DNA of 64,000 nt from JAVJSD01 sp040219575 (GCA_040219575.1 JAVJSD010000089.1:1-64000), one strand, 5' to 3'; positions 17,298 through 26,114 are shown, counted from the first letter of the stretch. Program-made: numbers and translations. The notes: generated from the sequence alone by a model not told the origin.

Positions 17298-18262
17298 TAC
17301 GCGGCTTTGGCTTGCGCCGCGTTCGGTTGCGGCGGGGGACGCGGGATGTTGCGGATGCGCTCGACCGTGAAGCACATCAGCGTGACGACCACCACCATTG
17401 AAACCATCGCCCGCACCAGCGCGCGGCGCTGCATCTCGCCGAAGGCGACCACCGCCAGTTGGTGCATCAGGCCCAGGGCGGAAATGATCGACAGGCCAAG
17501 CAGGAAGGTGGCGGCCAGGTCCTGCCCCATCAGCGCCATCTTGACCGGTTCGGGAAACGACAACAGCACCCACAGGCCGACCAGCGCCTGCGCCACCGTC
17601 GGCACGAGCGCCAGCCACCCACCCCACACGGCCGCCCGTTGGACTTCGTCGTCCTTCGCGCCCTGCCGCCCTAATCGCAAGGCGTAGCCGATCAGCATCA
17701 CGCCGCACATGGCGAAGGCCGCCAGCACGAAGTGCAGCGAACGGGCCAGCACTTCGCCGTCGAGCAGCCGCGCGCGGAACTCCGCCGACGTCATCGGTTC
17801 GCCCAGCGGCCCCGCCGCGGCCGACAACTGCGACAGGATCACGAACAGCGGCGGAAAATGGTACAGCGTGTTCGTGCCGGCCGCCAGCGGAAGCGCCATG
17901 CGAAGCCAGCGCTCGATCGCCGAGCACTCCGGACGCATCCGCCACCAGACATAGTGAGCGACCATCAGCGCCAGCGAGAAGACCAACTCCGCCACGCCGA
18001 ACTCGACGCGCGAACGGACGTGCTTGATGGCGGCCAGGTAGGCGTCGTTCCACAGAACCGCGCCCAGGCCGAGGCCCCACAACACCCCCACCAGCAGCAG
18101 CACGACGCCGCTGCCCGCCAGGTACCTGCCGGCCCGGCCCGCCAGTTTGTCGCCGCGCTGCTCCTTCCATTCCAGCCACAGGCAGACCAGCGGACCGGCC
18201 GAAGCCACGTTCATGCACATCAGGTGCGCGGCCAACAACAGCGGGAGAACCACGATGTTCAA
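17297..18262 (-). CDS. Polytopic membrane protein with conserved-looking histidines
   Basis: About 321 residues and eight membrane segments. Histidines occur within or next to helices: LLLAAHLMCMN, MVAHYVWW, LYHFPPLF and SLHFVLAAF, a spacing that could hold b-type heme, but no known family is recognised. The C-terminus is Pro/Asn/Ala-rich. No good ATG precedes the first helix; the TTG at 18262 begins LNIVVLPLLLAAH and is taken as the likely start, with a GTG three codons later as an alternative. The upstream open frame contains a tandem repeat and is not protein-like. It is convergent with pyrF and divergent from fabF. Confidence 0.6.
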   Translation of the reverse strand: MNIVVLPLLLAAHLMCMNVASAGPLVCLWLEWKEQRGDKLAGRAGRYLAGSGVVLLLVGVLWGLGLGAVLWNDAYLAAIKHVRSRVEFGVAELVFSLALMVAHYVWWRMRPECSAIERWLRMALPLAAGTNTLYHFPPLFVILSQLSAAAGPLGEPMTSAEFRARLLDGEVLARSLHFVLAAFAMCGVMLIGYALRLGRQGAKDDEVQRAAVWGGWLALVPTVAQALVGLWVLLSFPEPVKMALMGQDLAATFLLGLSIISALGLMHQLAVVAFGEMQRRALVRAMVSMVVVVTLMCFTVERIRNIPRPPPQPNAAQAKAA

Positions 18263-18650
18263 GGGAGAGCTTTCGGCAAATTCGGCGGCGGGAGGTGCGA
18301 ATCTCCCCTTTGTAGTTACCCGGTGGAGATGGCGAAACCCGGATTCGCCTGAGTCAGGATTCGCCGGAGTCAATTGTGCCGGAACATGCCAATTCGTCGC
18401 ATGGCCGCCCTCGGCCGTGAATCGACGCTCCATTTCGATGGCCAAATCGAAGGCCATCAGCGCACACGCCGAGGCTCCCTTTTGCATCCGCCATGCCCAA
18501 ATCACGGGCCAGGGGGCCCATGCTACATGCCCCGCCGCGAGTCCGCTTGAAGCGTCTCTCACGGCGTGCGATAACTGAACGATTGTCGGCGGAGTCGCAG
18601 TGCCTGCCCGAAGCCGCCCCCGTTCTCCCCTTCATAGGGTCGCTTGCCCC
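18263..18650. other. Intergenic between divergent genes, with tandem 16-mer
   Basis: This 388-bp region separates the minus-strand membrane gene and plus-strand fabF and should hold both promoters, though none is clear. The only structure seen is a two-unit tandem repeat at 18341-18372. Confidence 0.4.
18341..18372. repeat. Tandem 16-bp repeat, two units
   Basis: GGATTCGCCTGAGTCA is followed directly by GGATTCGCCGGAGTCA, one mismatch in 16. Confidence 0.7.
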
Positions 18651-19940
18651 ATGCGTCGGCGTGTCGTCATCACCGGAATTGGCGTAATCAATCCTCTCGG
18701 AAATGATGTCGAGACGGTCTGGGACGCGCTCAAGCAGAGCAAGTCGGGCGTCGGGCGGACCACCGTGTTCGACGCCAGCAAGTTCCCCACCAAGATCGCT
18801 TCCGAGATCAAGAATTGGGATGTCAGCGCCATCGGCGAGGATGCCGAGAAGTGGAAGTTTCGCGGGCGACACAGTCGCTTCGCCGCCGGCGCCGCCCGGC
18901 AGGCGATCGACTCCTCCGGCGTGCTCGACAGCAGCCTCGATCCCACGCGGTTCGGCATCTATCTCGGCAGCGGAGAGGGAAACCAGGACTTCTTCTCGTT
19001 CGCCCGCATGATGACCGCCGCGCTCACCTCCGGCGAAGACGGCTTCGACACCACCCGTTTCACCGAGTTCGGCCTGGAGACGCTCAACCCGATGGCCGAG
19101 ATGGAGCAGGAGCCCAACGTACCGGCCGGGCACCTGGCGGCGATGTTCAACGCCCAGGGCCCCAACGTGAACTGCCTGACGGCCTGCGCCGCCAGCAGCC
19201 AGGCGGTCGGCGAAGCAACCGAGATCATTCGCCGCGGCGACGCCGACGTGATGCTCTCCGGCGGCACGCACAGCATGATCCATCCCTTCGGCGTGACCGG
19301 CTTCAACCTGCTCACGGCGCTCTCCACCCGCAACGACGAGCCGACCAAGGCCTCGCGCCCCTTCGACCGCATGCGCGACGGCTTTGTGTTGGGCGAGGGG
19401 AGCGGAATGATCATCCTCGAGGATCTGGAGCGGGCCAAGCGCCGCGGGGCCCACATCTACGGCGAAATCCTCGGATACGGTTCGACCGCCGACGCCTACC
19501 GCATCACCGACATCCATCCCGAGGGCCGCGGCGCCATCGCCTGCATGCGGATGGCGCTCGACGACGCCGGCGTGAGCTGCGACCAGATCGACTACGTCAA
19601 CGCCCACGGCACCAGCACCCAGGTCAACGACCGTGTCGAAACCAAGGCCTGCAAGGAAGTCTTCGGCGAGCGGGCGCCCAAGGTTCCCATCTCCAGCACC
19701 AAGAGCATGATGGGGCACCTGATCGCCGCCGCCGGCGCCACCGAATTGATCGTCTGCCTGCTGGCGATTCGCGACAACGTGCTGCCGCCCACGATCAACT
19801 ACGAGCATCCCGATCCCGACTGCGACCTGGACTACGTGCCAAATGTCGCCCGCGAGCAACCTTGCCGGATCGCGCTCAACAACAGCTTCGGCTTCGGCGG
19901 CCAGAACATCACGTTGATCGCCGGCCAGTTCGATGGCTGA
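18651..19940 (+). CDS. fabF: 3-oxoacyl-ACP synthase II (KAS II)
   Basis: A 429-residue condensing enzyme. The catalytic triad is complete: Cys179 in TACAASSQ, His319 in NAHGTST and His356 in KSMMGHLIAAAGA. The glycine-rich end NNSFGFGGQN is intact. It elongates acyl-ACP with malonyl-ACP in cytoplasmic fatty-acid synthesis. The ATG at 18651 begins the conserved MRRRVVITGIGVINPLG. The segment at about 113-160 is longer than in typical FabF. No fabD, fabG or acpP lies next to it, so it stands outside the usual cluster. Confidence 0.92.
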   Translation: MRRRVVITGIGVINPLGNDVETVWDALKQSKSGVGRTTVFDASKFPTKIASEIKNWDVSAIGEDAEKWKFRGRHSRFAAGAARQAIDSSGVLDSSLDPTRFGIYLGSGEGNQDFFSFARMMTAALTSGEDGFDTTRFTEFGLETLNPMAEMEQEPNVPAGHLAAMFNAQGPNVNCLTACAASSQAVGEATEIIRRGDADVMLSGGTHSMIHPFGVTGFNLLTALSTRNDEPTKASRPFDRMRDGFVLGEGSGMIILEDLERAKRRGAHIYGEILGYGSTADAYRITDIHPEGRGAIACMRMALDDAGVSCDQIDYVNAHGTSTQVNDRVETKACKEVFGERAPKVPISSTKSMMGHLIAAAGATELIVCLLAIRDNVLPPTINYEHPDPDCDLDYVPNVAREQPCRIALNNSFGFGGQNITLIAGQFDG

Positions 19941-20013
19941 CGCGCGCCGTCCTGTCGCTGCAATCACGATTTCGCGGCGGACGCTGGTAGCACCAAACAA
20001 ACGTCTGCACATG

Positions 20014-20107
20014 GGTGCCATGCTCTCACGCCGAAGGCGAGTGAGCATGCTGGCCGGCTACCGCAATTTGGCATGCTCACCCCGCTTCGCGGTGAGAGCA
20101 TGGCGCC
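20014..20107. repeat. Pair of inverted hairpin repeats
   Basis: Arm A (20014-20050) contains CCATGCTCTCAC, a 12-nt loop and TGAGCATGC. Arm B (20071-20107) is its near reverse complement with a different loop. Each arm can fold alone and the pair can form a cruciform. The ATGs at 20073 and 20100, in frame with the next gene, lie inside arm B. Confidence 0.75.
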
Positions 20108-20174
20108 CAAGCAAGCTCGCCGATGCCGACAGCGTCGGCTACGACTGACCGCAACGTTCAACTTCAGACAGCCA

Positions 20175-21041
20175 GTGGCCGCTCCAGACCAGACGATCGA
20201 CCGGGTCACAGCGACCTTCTACGAAGCCGCCGACGCAAATCGCCGCGCCGCCGCCCGCCGCGGCAACATCATCGTGCTCGATCCCGCCGCGGGCGACGAC
20301 GTGATGATCACGGCCGATCTTCACGGGCACCGCCTGAACTTCAACCGCTTGATGGAGATCGCCGACCTCAGCGGCCATCCCCGCCGACACCTCGTCGTGC
20401 AGGAGGTCTGTCACGGCGGACCGTCCTATCCGGGCGGCGGCTGCATGTCGCATCTCCTGCTGGAGGACGTGGCCCGTTGGAAAGTCGAGTTCCCGGATCG
20501 ATTTCACTTCCTGCTCAGCAATCACGAGCTCTCGGAACTGACCGACTTTCCGATCATGAAGCGGAAGCAGGTGCTCAACCTGCACTTCCGTGAGGGCTTG
20601 CAGCAGATGTACGGCGGTGAAACGGAAACGGTCCGCAAGGCCTACTGCGATTTTCTCGCCAGTTGCCCGCTAGGAGTGCGGCTGGTGAAGAGCGCCGCCC
20701 TGATCACCCACAGCGTTCCCAAGCAGGTCGACGAGCAGGGGTTCGACGCCGACGTGTTCGATCGGCCGCTGCAGGCGAGCGACCTGAGTTGCGAGGGGGC
20801 GGTCTTCCGCCTGCTGTGGGGCCGCGATTTTCGGCCGGAGAACGTCGACGCCTTCGCCCGGCTGGCGGGCGTCGAACTGTTGATCAATGGACACGAGCCG
20901 TGCGCCGACGGGTACTGCGTTCCCAACCGGCGGCAGGTTATCCTGGATTGTTGCGGCGACAACGCCTGTTACCTGGTGTTGCCGCTCGATCGCAAGCTGA
21001 CGCAGCAGCAAATCGTGAAACGCATCGCGAGGCTATCGTGA
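20175..21041 (+). CDS. PPP-like metallophosphatase with altered metal motifs
   Basis: About 288 residues. Metal-binding blocks are ITADLHGH (GDxHG-like), LLSNHELSE (where the usual GNHE has Ser for Gly) and INGHEPC. LITHSVP precedes the last block. These match a planctomycete group of PPP-like phosphoesterases; the substrate is unknown. The ATGs at 20073 and 20100 fall within a repeat and would add repeat-encoded residues, so the GTG at 20175 is preferred. The stop overlaps the start of the next gene as GTGA, implying coupling. Confidence 0.7.
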   Translation: MAAPDQTIDRVTATFYEAADANRRAAARRGNIIVLDPAAGDDVMITADLHGHRLNFNRLMEIADLSGHPRRHLVVQEVCHGGPSYPGGGCMSHLLLEDVARWKVEFPDRFHFLLSNHELSELTDFPIMKRKQVLNLHFREGLQQMYGGETETVRKAYCDFLASCPLGVRLVKSAALITHSVPKQVDEQGFDADVFDRPLQASDLSCEGAVFRLLWGRDFRPENVDAFARLAGVELLINGHEPCADGYCVPNRRQVILDCCGDNACYLVLPLDRKLTQQQIVKRIARLS

Positions 21042-21295
21042 ACGAACCGACTCAACGCCCCGTTCCGCGCGCGCCGCAGTTCGACCTCTCGGCGATGATG
21101 ATGCTGTTGCTGGTGGTGGGCGTGGCGGCGGGCATCGCCTTCTACCTGGTGCGGGGGCAGTTGGCCACCAACACCGCCGTGAAGCTCAACAGCCAGTTTC
21201 TGTTCATCATGTTGACGCTCTCCGGGCCGATGCTGCTGATGGTGCTGGTCAGCGTGATCCGCGGCATCTTTGACTGGCTCAGCGGCAATCGCTAG
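21038..21295 (+). CDS. Small two-helix membrane protein
   Basis: An 85-residue protein with helices at about 19-38 and 54-77 and a soluble, Pro-rich N-terminus. The GTG at 21038 overlaps the upstream TGA by three bases and has GAGG six bases ahead. It is probably co-translated with the phosphatase-like protein, so it may anchor or regulate it. The last codons and the TAG stop lie in the left arm of the MITE-like repeat, so the element may have set the C-terminus. Confidence 0.65.
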   Translation: MNEPTQRPVPRAPQFDLSAMMMLLLVVGVAAGIAFYLVRGQLATNTAVKLNSQFLFIMLTLSGPMLLMVLVSVIRGIFDWLSGNR

Positions 21296-21479
21296 GCGCG
21301 GATTATTCATGAAGTTCGTCGCGAGAGGTCGTAAGGGATTTCGTGGCAAGGCGGACGAACGAATCGCCCGCAGTCGGATTGAAATCCGGCGAGGACGATT
21401 CGTGAAGTCCAACGCCGTCCACGAAAGCACTTACGGCCACGCAGCAGATCGCTCATGAATAATCCGCGCCTAGCGATTG
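21286..21479. repeat. MITE-like element with 27-bp perfect inverted ends
   Basis: Arms 21286-21312 and 21453-21479 are exact reverse complements, running from CAATCGCTAGG to the palindromic centre ATTCATGA. The 140-bp core is itself an imperfect inverted repeat (21330-21346 against 21419-21435). No coding capacity is seen. Size and structure fit a non-autonomous miniature element or a long RNA hairpin. Confidence 0.8.
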
Positions 21480-21500
21480 TCGGCGCGGTCACGCAACGTC

Positions 21501-21563
21501 GTAGCAGCAATCGCCAGAGTTCCAAGTTCTCGCCAATGTCGGAAGTCTGGCGACTTCCGCTAC
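21501..21563. repeat. Dispersed palindromic repeat, copy 2
   Basis: Begins GTAGCAGCAATCGCCAGAGT and ends GGCGACTTCCGCTAC; the ends pair imperfectly. Same family as the copy at 27051. Confidence 0.65.
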
Positions 21564-21586
21564 GGAATTTTGCGTAAGACCTGGCT

Positions 21587-21892
21587 TCACGTATCGGGCG
21601 TTTGCTCCTCGCCTCCCTCGGCATCCTTGCCGCGCGACGTGGGGGCCACCAGGTCGGAGAACATGTCGACGAGCCGCCACTCCAGAATCAGCATCAGCAC
21701 CGGCGCGACAAAGTTGACAAGTTGCTCGACCCGCACGTTCTGCAGCCAATCGGGCCCCAGACTTTTGGCGTACAGGTAGAAGGCCGACGTCAGCAGCCCG
21801 TTCATCACCAAAAAGCAGCAGGTCACCACGCACGACGCCAGCAGGTAGCCGCAACCGTCGCCGGTGAACCAGAATCGTCGTCGCCGCGCCAT
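21587..21892 (-). CDS. Small two-helix membrane protein
   Basis: A 101-residue protein with helices at about 14-40 and 58-72. The N-terminus is strongly basic (MARRRRFWF) and the C-terminus acidic (KDAEGGEEQTPD), suggesting both ends are cytoplasmic. Three cysteines cluster near residues 14-26. The ATG at 21892 is the only start close to the first helix. No family is recognised. It is enclosed on both sides by repeat elements. Confidence 0.6.
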   Translation of the reverse strand: MARRRRFWFTGDGCGYLLASCVVTCCFLVMNGLLTSAFYLYAKSLGPDWLQNVRVEQLVNFVAPVLMLILEWRLVDMFSDLVAPTSRGKDAEGGEEQTPDT

Positions 21893-21966
21893 GGTAAGTT
21901 GGATCTCTTGATGAGAAGCCGCATGATCAACTACTTTTTCGACCGCCTCGCTTTCGTGCGAAGCAC

Positions 21967-22082
21967 GCGCCGCGGGGTTTATGCGGTTTATCCCCGCGCA
22001 GGCGGCGATTGGTGCACGCGCGACTTCAGGCTGCGGCTCCGAGGGAGGCCGCCGCAGCGCGCGGGGACAAACCCCGCGGCGC
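21967..22082. repeat. Inverted repeat with 14-bp perfect ends
   Basis: GCGCCGCGGGGTTT at 21967-21980 is the exact reverse complement of 22069-22082. The inside holds further CCCCGCG/CGCGGGG pairs. It lies between two minus-strand genes and has no protein-like frame. Confidence 0.65.
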
Positions 22083-22142
22083 CAGCGATCCGCGACGCCG
22101 ACATCATCGTAACTCGCGGCGGCGCGTGGTGGTAATCCGTGC

Positions 22143-24233
22143 TCATGCCAAGGGGAGCACAATGGCCAGGCCCAGCGTCGTCAGGAAGCTCACCACGCCC
22201 AGCACCACCAGCATCACGCTCCACGATTTAAGCGCCTCGACCTCGGTCAGTCCGCCCATCTTGGCGAAGATCCAGAAGCCGCTGTCGTTCATCCACGAGC
22301 CGACCAGCGAGCCCGCCCCAATCGCCGTGGCGAGGTACACCGGATGGAAGCCGAGGATCTCGGCGCTGGCGATGCCCGCCAGCATGCCCGAACCGGTGAT
22401 CATGGCCACCGTGCTCGAACCCTGCGCGACCTTGAGCACGGTGGCGATCACGAAACCGAGCACCAGGAACATCAGGCCCGCACTGGCGCCGGGCTGAATT
22501 TGAAAGAACGTCTTGATCGCTTCGCCCACGTTGGCCTGGGTGAGCATGGCCCCGAAGGCGCCGCCGCCGGCCGTGATGAGGATGATCACGCCGCCGCTCA
22601 TCAGCGACTCCTCGACCACCTGGGCCAGTTCGATCCGCGTCAGACCGCGCTGCTGCACCAGCGTCCACATGGCGATCACCGTCGAAAGCAGCAGCGCCAA
22701 ATTGGCGTTGCCGAACAGCGAGCTGTAGTTGGCCGCCACGCGGAGGTCGGTGTCCCAGGTGTGCGTCGCCAGGAGATCGGGATACGCCGACTCCAGCAGC
22801 GCGCGATTCATCCGTTCGACATCAACTTTCTTCATCCGCAGCCGCCCCTGCTTGAGCAGTCCCCGGGCCACGTCGTTGGGCATGATGCCCAGGAACGCCT
22901 GCTCCGTGTCGCCGCGATGAAACGACTTGTCCGGCAGCACGTACTGGTTGACGCCGTCGATCAGCTTCTGCTTCTGCTGCTTGCTGAGGGGCTCTTCCTG
23001 AAGCATCAGCGCCGCCAGTTCACGACGCTCCTCGGCGCTCGGGCTGGCGTCGTCGTCCGGAGTGAGGGAGGCCAGAATCCGCTTGGCGGGATTCTCGCCT
23101 TCCGCCTGAGCCTGCTCGCGAAGCGTTGTCTGAAACTGGCCCCAGTCCTGGATGTCGACCAGCTTGAAGAGGGCGGCGTGCTGCCCGTCGGCCAGGGTGG
23201 TGAGCACCGTGTTGGTCGAAATCAGCAACACCGGCAACAGCACGGGCAGCAGCGACATCAACAGCGAGGGGAGCTGCGAGTCCTCGAGCGGTTTGGGGTC
23301 GGGCTCGCTCCCCACCTGCCGCATCGGAATCGGCATCACGCGCTGCGCCACCGCGGCGCACACCAACCCGGCGATCGCCGCCGGCAGCGCCACCAGCGCG
23401 CCGATCATGATCATGATGCCGACGTCGAAGTTCAGATTCTCGGCCATCACCAAGGGCCCCGGTGTGGGCGGCACCAGCGTGTGCGTGACGGCCCCGCCCG
23501 CCGCGATGGCCATGATGTACATCAGGTAGTTGCGCCCCGTGCGGCGATACATCGATCGGGCCAGCGGCACCAGCAGATAGAACACGGTGTCGAAGAACAC
23601 CGGCACGGCCAGCACGAAACCGCTTCCCATCAACGCCAGCGGCGCCCTTTTCTCTCCCAGCAGATTCAGAAACGCCCGCACCACGCGGTCGGCGGCGCCG
23701 CTGTCGAGCATGCACTTGCCGATCACGGCCGCCATGGCGATGACGATGCCGATGCCGCCGGCCGACGAGCCGAAGGCGTCGGCCACGCGGCCGATCTTGC
23801 CCGACCAGGCGCCGGGGGCCATCAAGCTGACCACGATGGCGGCGGAGATCAGCGCGATGAAGGCGTTCACCTTCAGCAAGATGATCAACCCCAGCACCAC
23901 GGCGATGCCGACGCCCAGCGTGATCATCGGCCAAGTGACGTCGTTCCACTGGCTGCCGCTCGACGCGGCGGAAGAACCGGCTGCCGACGTTTCGGCGTCG
24001 CTCGCTCCGGCATCGTTCGATGCGTCAGCGGCCCCATCGCCGGAGCCACCATTACCGGAGCCGCCGTCACCGGCGTCCGCATCGCCAGCAGGCTGAGCAT
24101 CCCCCGCGTCCGCGGTCGCGGTGCTTGCCGCGCCGTCGGCGCTGTCGTTGTCTTGACTGAAACTGGAAGTAAACGCAAACACCCACACCGCCGCCAACAG
24201 CAGCAGAATGAGGGGAGAGGATTGGCCTTTCAT
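22143..24233 (-). CDS. GntP-family gluconate:H+ symporter with extra domains
   Basis: A 696-residue GntP-type permease; typical members have about 440 residues. Family segments include GSSAGGIGIVIAMAAVIGK, VPVFFDTVFYLL, HTLVPPTPGPLVMAENL and the C-terminal GSWMNDSGFWIF. Two additions are visible: an N-terminal signal-like helix (1-27) followed by an Asp/Gly/Ala/Ser linker (28-95), and a soluble insert of about 160 residues (345-505) between membrane segments. Substrate is probably a sugar acid, imported with protons. The ATG at 24233 begins the signal-like helix; the frame upstream lies in repetitive DNA. It is a single gene, not next to catabolic genes. Confidence 0.85.
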   Translation of the reverse strand: MKGQSSPLILLLLAAVWVFAFTSSFSQDNDSADGAASTATADAGDAQPAGDADAGDGGSGNGGSGDGAADASNDAGASDAETSAAGSSAASSGSQWNDVTWPMITLGVGIAVVLGLIILLKVNAFIALISAAIVVSLMAPGAWSGKIGRVADAFGSSAGGIGIVIAMAAVIGKCMLDSGAADRVVRAFLNLLGEKRAPLALMGSGFVLAVPVFFDTVFYLLVPLARSMYRRTGRNYLMYIMAIAAGGAVTHTLVPPTPGPLVMAENLNFDVGIMIMIGALVALPAAIAGLVCAAVAQRVMPIPMRQVGSEPDPKPLEDSQLPSLLMSLLPVLLPVLLISTNTVLTTLADGQHAALFKLVDIQDWGQFQTTLREQAQAEGENPAKRILASLTPDDDASPSAEERRELAALMLQEEPLSKQQKQKLIDGVNQYVLPDKSFHRGDTEQAFLGIMPNDVARGLLKQGRLRMKKVDVERMNRALLESAYPDLLATHTWDTDLRVAANYSSLFGNANLALLLSTVIAMWTLVQQRGLTRIELAQVVEESLMSGGVIILITAGGGAFGAMLTQANVGEAIKTFFQIQPGASAGLMFLVLGFVIATVLKVAQGSSTVAMITGSGMLAGIASAEILGFHPVYLATAIGAGSLVGSWMNDSGFWIFAKMGGLTEVEALKSWSVMLVVLGVVSFLTTLGLAIVLPLA

Positions 24234-24406
24234 CGACGACTCCGAGACAAGCAGACACCCAAGCGGACGCATGGCCCGCGTGAAGAAGTAGTGAGCATGG
24301 CATACGGCATTGCCTGCCGCAAGGTGCAAGCCTGCTTGCGACGGCGACGAGTTTCAAGACGAAAACACCCGCAAATCGCCAAGCCCGACGAGAGTGCTGG
24401 CCTGAT

Positions 24407-24507
24407 CGTTTCACGGTAAGCCGCAGGCGACGGCGGATCGTTGCAGGAATGTTTCCAGCGAATGCGGGGTCGTGCGCGCGCCGTCGCCTGCGGCTTGCCG
24501 TGAAACG
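24407..24507. repeat. Long stem-loop repeat, 29-bp arms
   Basis: Arms 24407-24435 and 24479-24507 match at 28 of 29 positions (CGTTTCACGG..GACGGCG) around a 43-nt loop. It sits in the 351-bp gap (24234-24584) between the GntP gene and a membrane gene, both on the minus strand; the rest of the gap shows no gene. Confidence 0.8.
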
Positions 24508-24584
24508 AGTCGATCTCGATCAGCGTACGCCTTGAAATGGCAGGCGTCACCAAGCGCAGCAGAGTGGAGCCGCGCTCCGCGCCG

Positions 24585-25172
24585 TCAATAAGTCGGCAGC
24601 GGATAGCCGGCCGCCAGCGTGATGAGAAAGCCGGCGATGCCAAACAGCGCCAACAGCGTCAGCACCATCAGGGAAAACACCAGAGAAACCAGCAGCGCGC
24701 GGGGGAATGTCGTCGGCAGGATCAAGCTCACCAGACCCGCCATCATCAGCACGCACAGCGGGATCGCCGTCAGTTGCGATAGCAGCAGCGACATGCCGGG
24801 CGTCGATCCCGTGGCGCTGGTCGCGGCGCTGAACACCAACAGCAACAACCAGAAGACGGCGCTCGCGGCGAGGGTGAACGTCAGACCCACGCCGACCGAA
24901 CGGAAGAATCCCGGCAACGGCACGCCGCCCGCGGCCGTCTTCGCCCGGTCGTAGCGCGTGAGCGCCGACGGCGGGCTGTAGAATCGCATGTCGGCCGAAG
25001 AGACCAGCGTATAGTCGCGGCTGTCGCTGCGTCCCAGACCCGGCGGCGCCAACCCGTTCAGCTTGTTGAACGTCCAGCACGACAACCGCAACAGCAATGT
25101 CGCGGTCAGCAACAGCACCAGAAAGTGCACGACGGCGAAGATGCCAAGCACTGCGGCGGTTAACTCGGGCAT
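24585..25172 (-). CDS. Membrane protein of unknown function, four to five helices
   Basis: A 195-residue protein. One long hydrophobic helix (8-32) is followed by a soluble segment of about 55 residues rich in Ser, Asp and Arg, then three or four helices packed from 90 to the C-terminus. GGAG lies upstream of the ATG at 25172. It ends with a short YPLPTY tail. The LRR gene ends 40 bp upstream on the same strand, so the two may be one transcript. No family is recognised. Confidence 0.65.
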   Translation of the reverse strand: MPELTAAVLGIFAVVHFLVLLLTATLLLRLSCWTFNKLNGLAPPGLGRSDSRDYTLVSSADMRFYSPPSALTRYDRAKTAAGGVPLPGFFRSVGVGLTFTLAASAVFWLLLLVFSAATSATGSTPGMSLLLSQLTAIPLCVLMMAGLVSLILPTTFPRALLVSLVFSLMVLTLLALFGIAGFLITLAAGYPLPTY

Positions 25173-25212
25173 GTTTCAGGTCTCCGGTACCAGCATCAAT
25201 CGCACGGAACAA

Positions 25213-25980
25213 CTACTCGGAATCCTGCTTGCCGGAAGCGTCGTCCGTTTTCGCCTCGTCGGGGGAAGCGCCATCGCCGGCGTCTTTGTCTGCGGCGTTT
25301 TCACTCGCAGCGCCGTCGCCTTCAGCCCCCGCGTCGGCGGACGCCGGCGTGTAGTGGATGCTCGCGGACCAGGCCAACTCGGCGTCGCCGCTCAGGCGGT
25401 GCGACGTTCGCAGCGCGTCGCGCAGTCGGGCGACGCCGTCGGCCGTCACTTTCGTGCCGTCCAGCCACACCGACTTCAGCCCCTTGAGCTTCGCCAGACT
25501 CTCGATCGCCGCATCGGTGACCGCCGTATTGCTGAGCCGTAGTTCGCGGAGGTTCTCCAGTTCGGCGAGTTGCTTCACGCCCTCGTCCGTGACGGCCGTG
25601 TCCGACAGATTCAGCACCTCCAGTTCGGCGAGCGCCTGTAGGCTCTCCATCCCCGCGTCGGTCACGCCGGTCTTCTCCAGATGCAGCACCCGGATGGTGG
25701 TGAAGCCGGTCAGCAGGCCGAGGCCGTCGTCGGTGGCCTTCGTCTTGCTCAGCTCCAGATACTCGACCGTGGGATAGGAAACCACCGAGGTCAGCGCCCA
25801 GTCTTCGACTCCTTCGTCGAAGCAGACATAGAACACGTTGCCCGATGCGTCGGCCACCGTCGTCAACTTGTTCGCTTCATCGTACTGCTCCAGTGATTGG
25901 CCGGGAGGAGTTTGGGCCCAGGCCGCCGTCGCCGACAGCAACATCATCCCCATCACCGCGAATCGCCAAACACCAGACAT
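25213..25980 (-). CDS. Secreted leucine-rich-repeat protein
   Basis: A 255-residue protein with a signal peptide (1-22, ending AWAQ) and five or so LRR units of about 24 residues, for example LEVLNLSDTAVTDEGVKQL, LRELRLSNTAVTDAAIESL and LKSVWLDGTKVTADGVARL. The TxVTDxG spacing is the usual planctomycete LRR type. An acidic, Ala/Asp/Glu-rich tail of about 40 residues ends the protein. The ATG at 25980 is supported by CGGAG 7 bases upstream and by the signal peptide; the longer frame is discarded. Likely a protein-binding scaffold outside the inner membrane. Confidence 0.75.
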   Translation of the reverse strand: MSGVWRFAVMGMMLLSATAAWAQTPPGQSLEQYDEANKLTTVADASGNVFYVCFDEGVEDWALTSVVSYPTVEYLELSKTKATDDGLGLLTGFTTIRVLHLEKTGVTDAGMESLQALAELEVLNLSDTAVTDEGVKQLAELENLRELRLSNTAVTDAAIESLAKLKGLKSVWLDGTKVTADGVARLRDALRTSHRLSGDAELAWSASIHYTPASADAGAEGDGAASENAADKDAGDGASPDEAKTDDASGKQDSE

Positions 25981-26114
25981 GCCGTGCTCCGAATACCGAG
26001 AGGTAATAGCCGAAAAGATCGATCTTAGCTCGCTCCCGCTGGGCATGCCAGTCCCGCCCGGTTTCGGCGAAAACTCCGCGCCGCGATCCCCGCCGACCGC
26101 GTCGTATAACCGCA

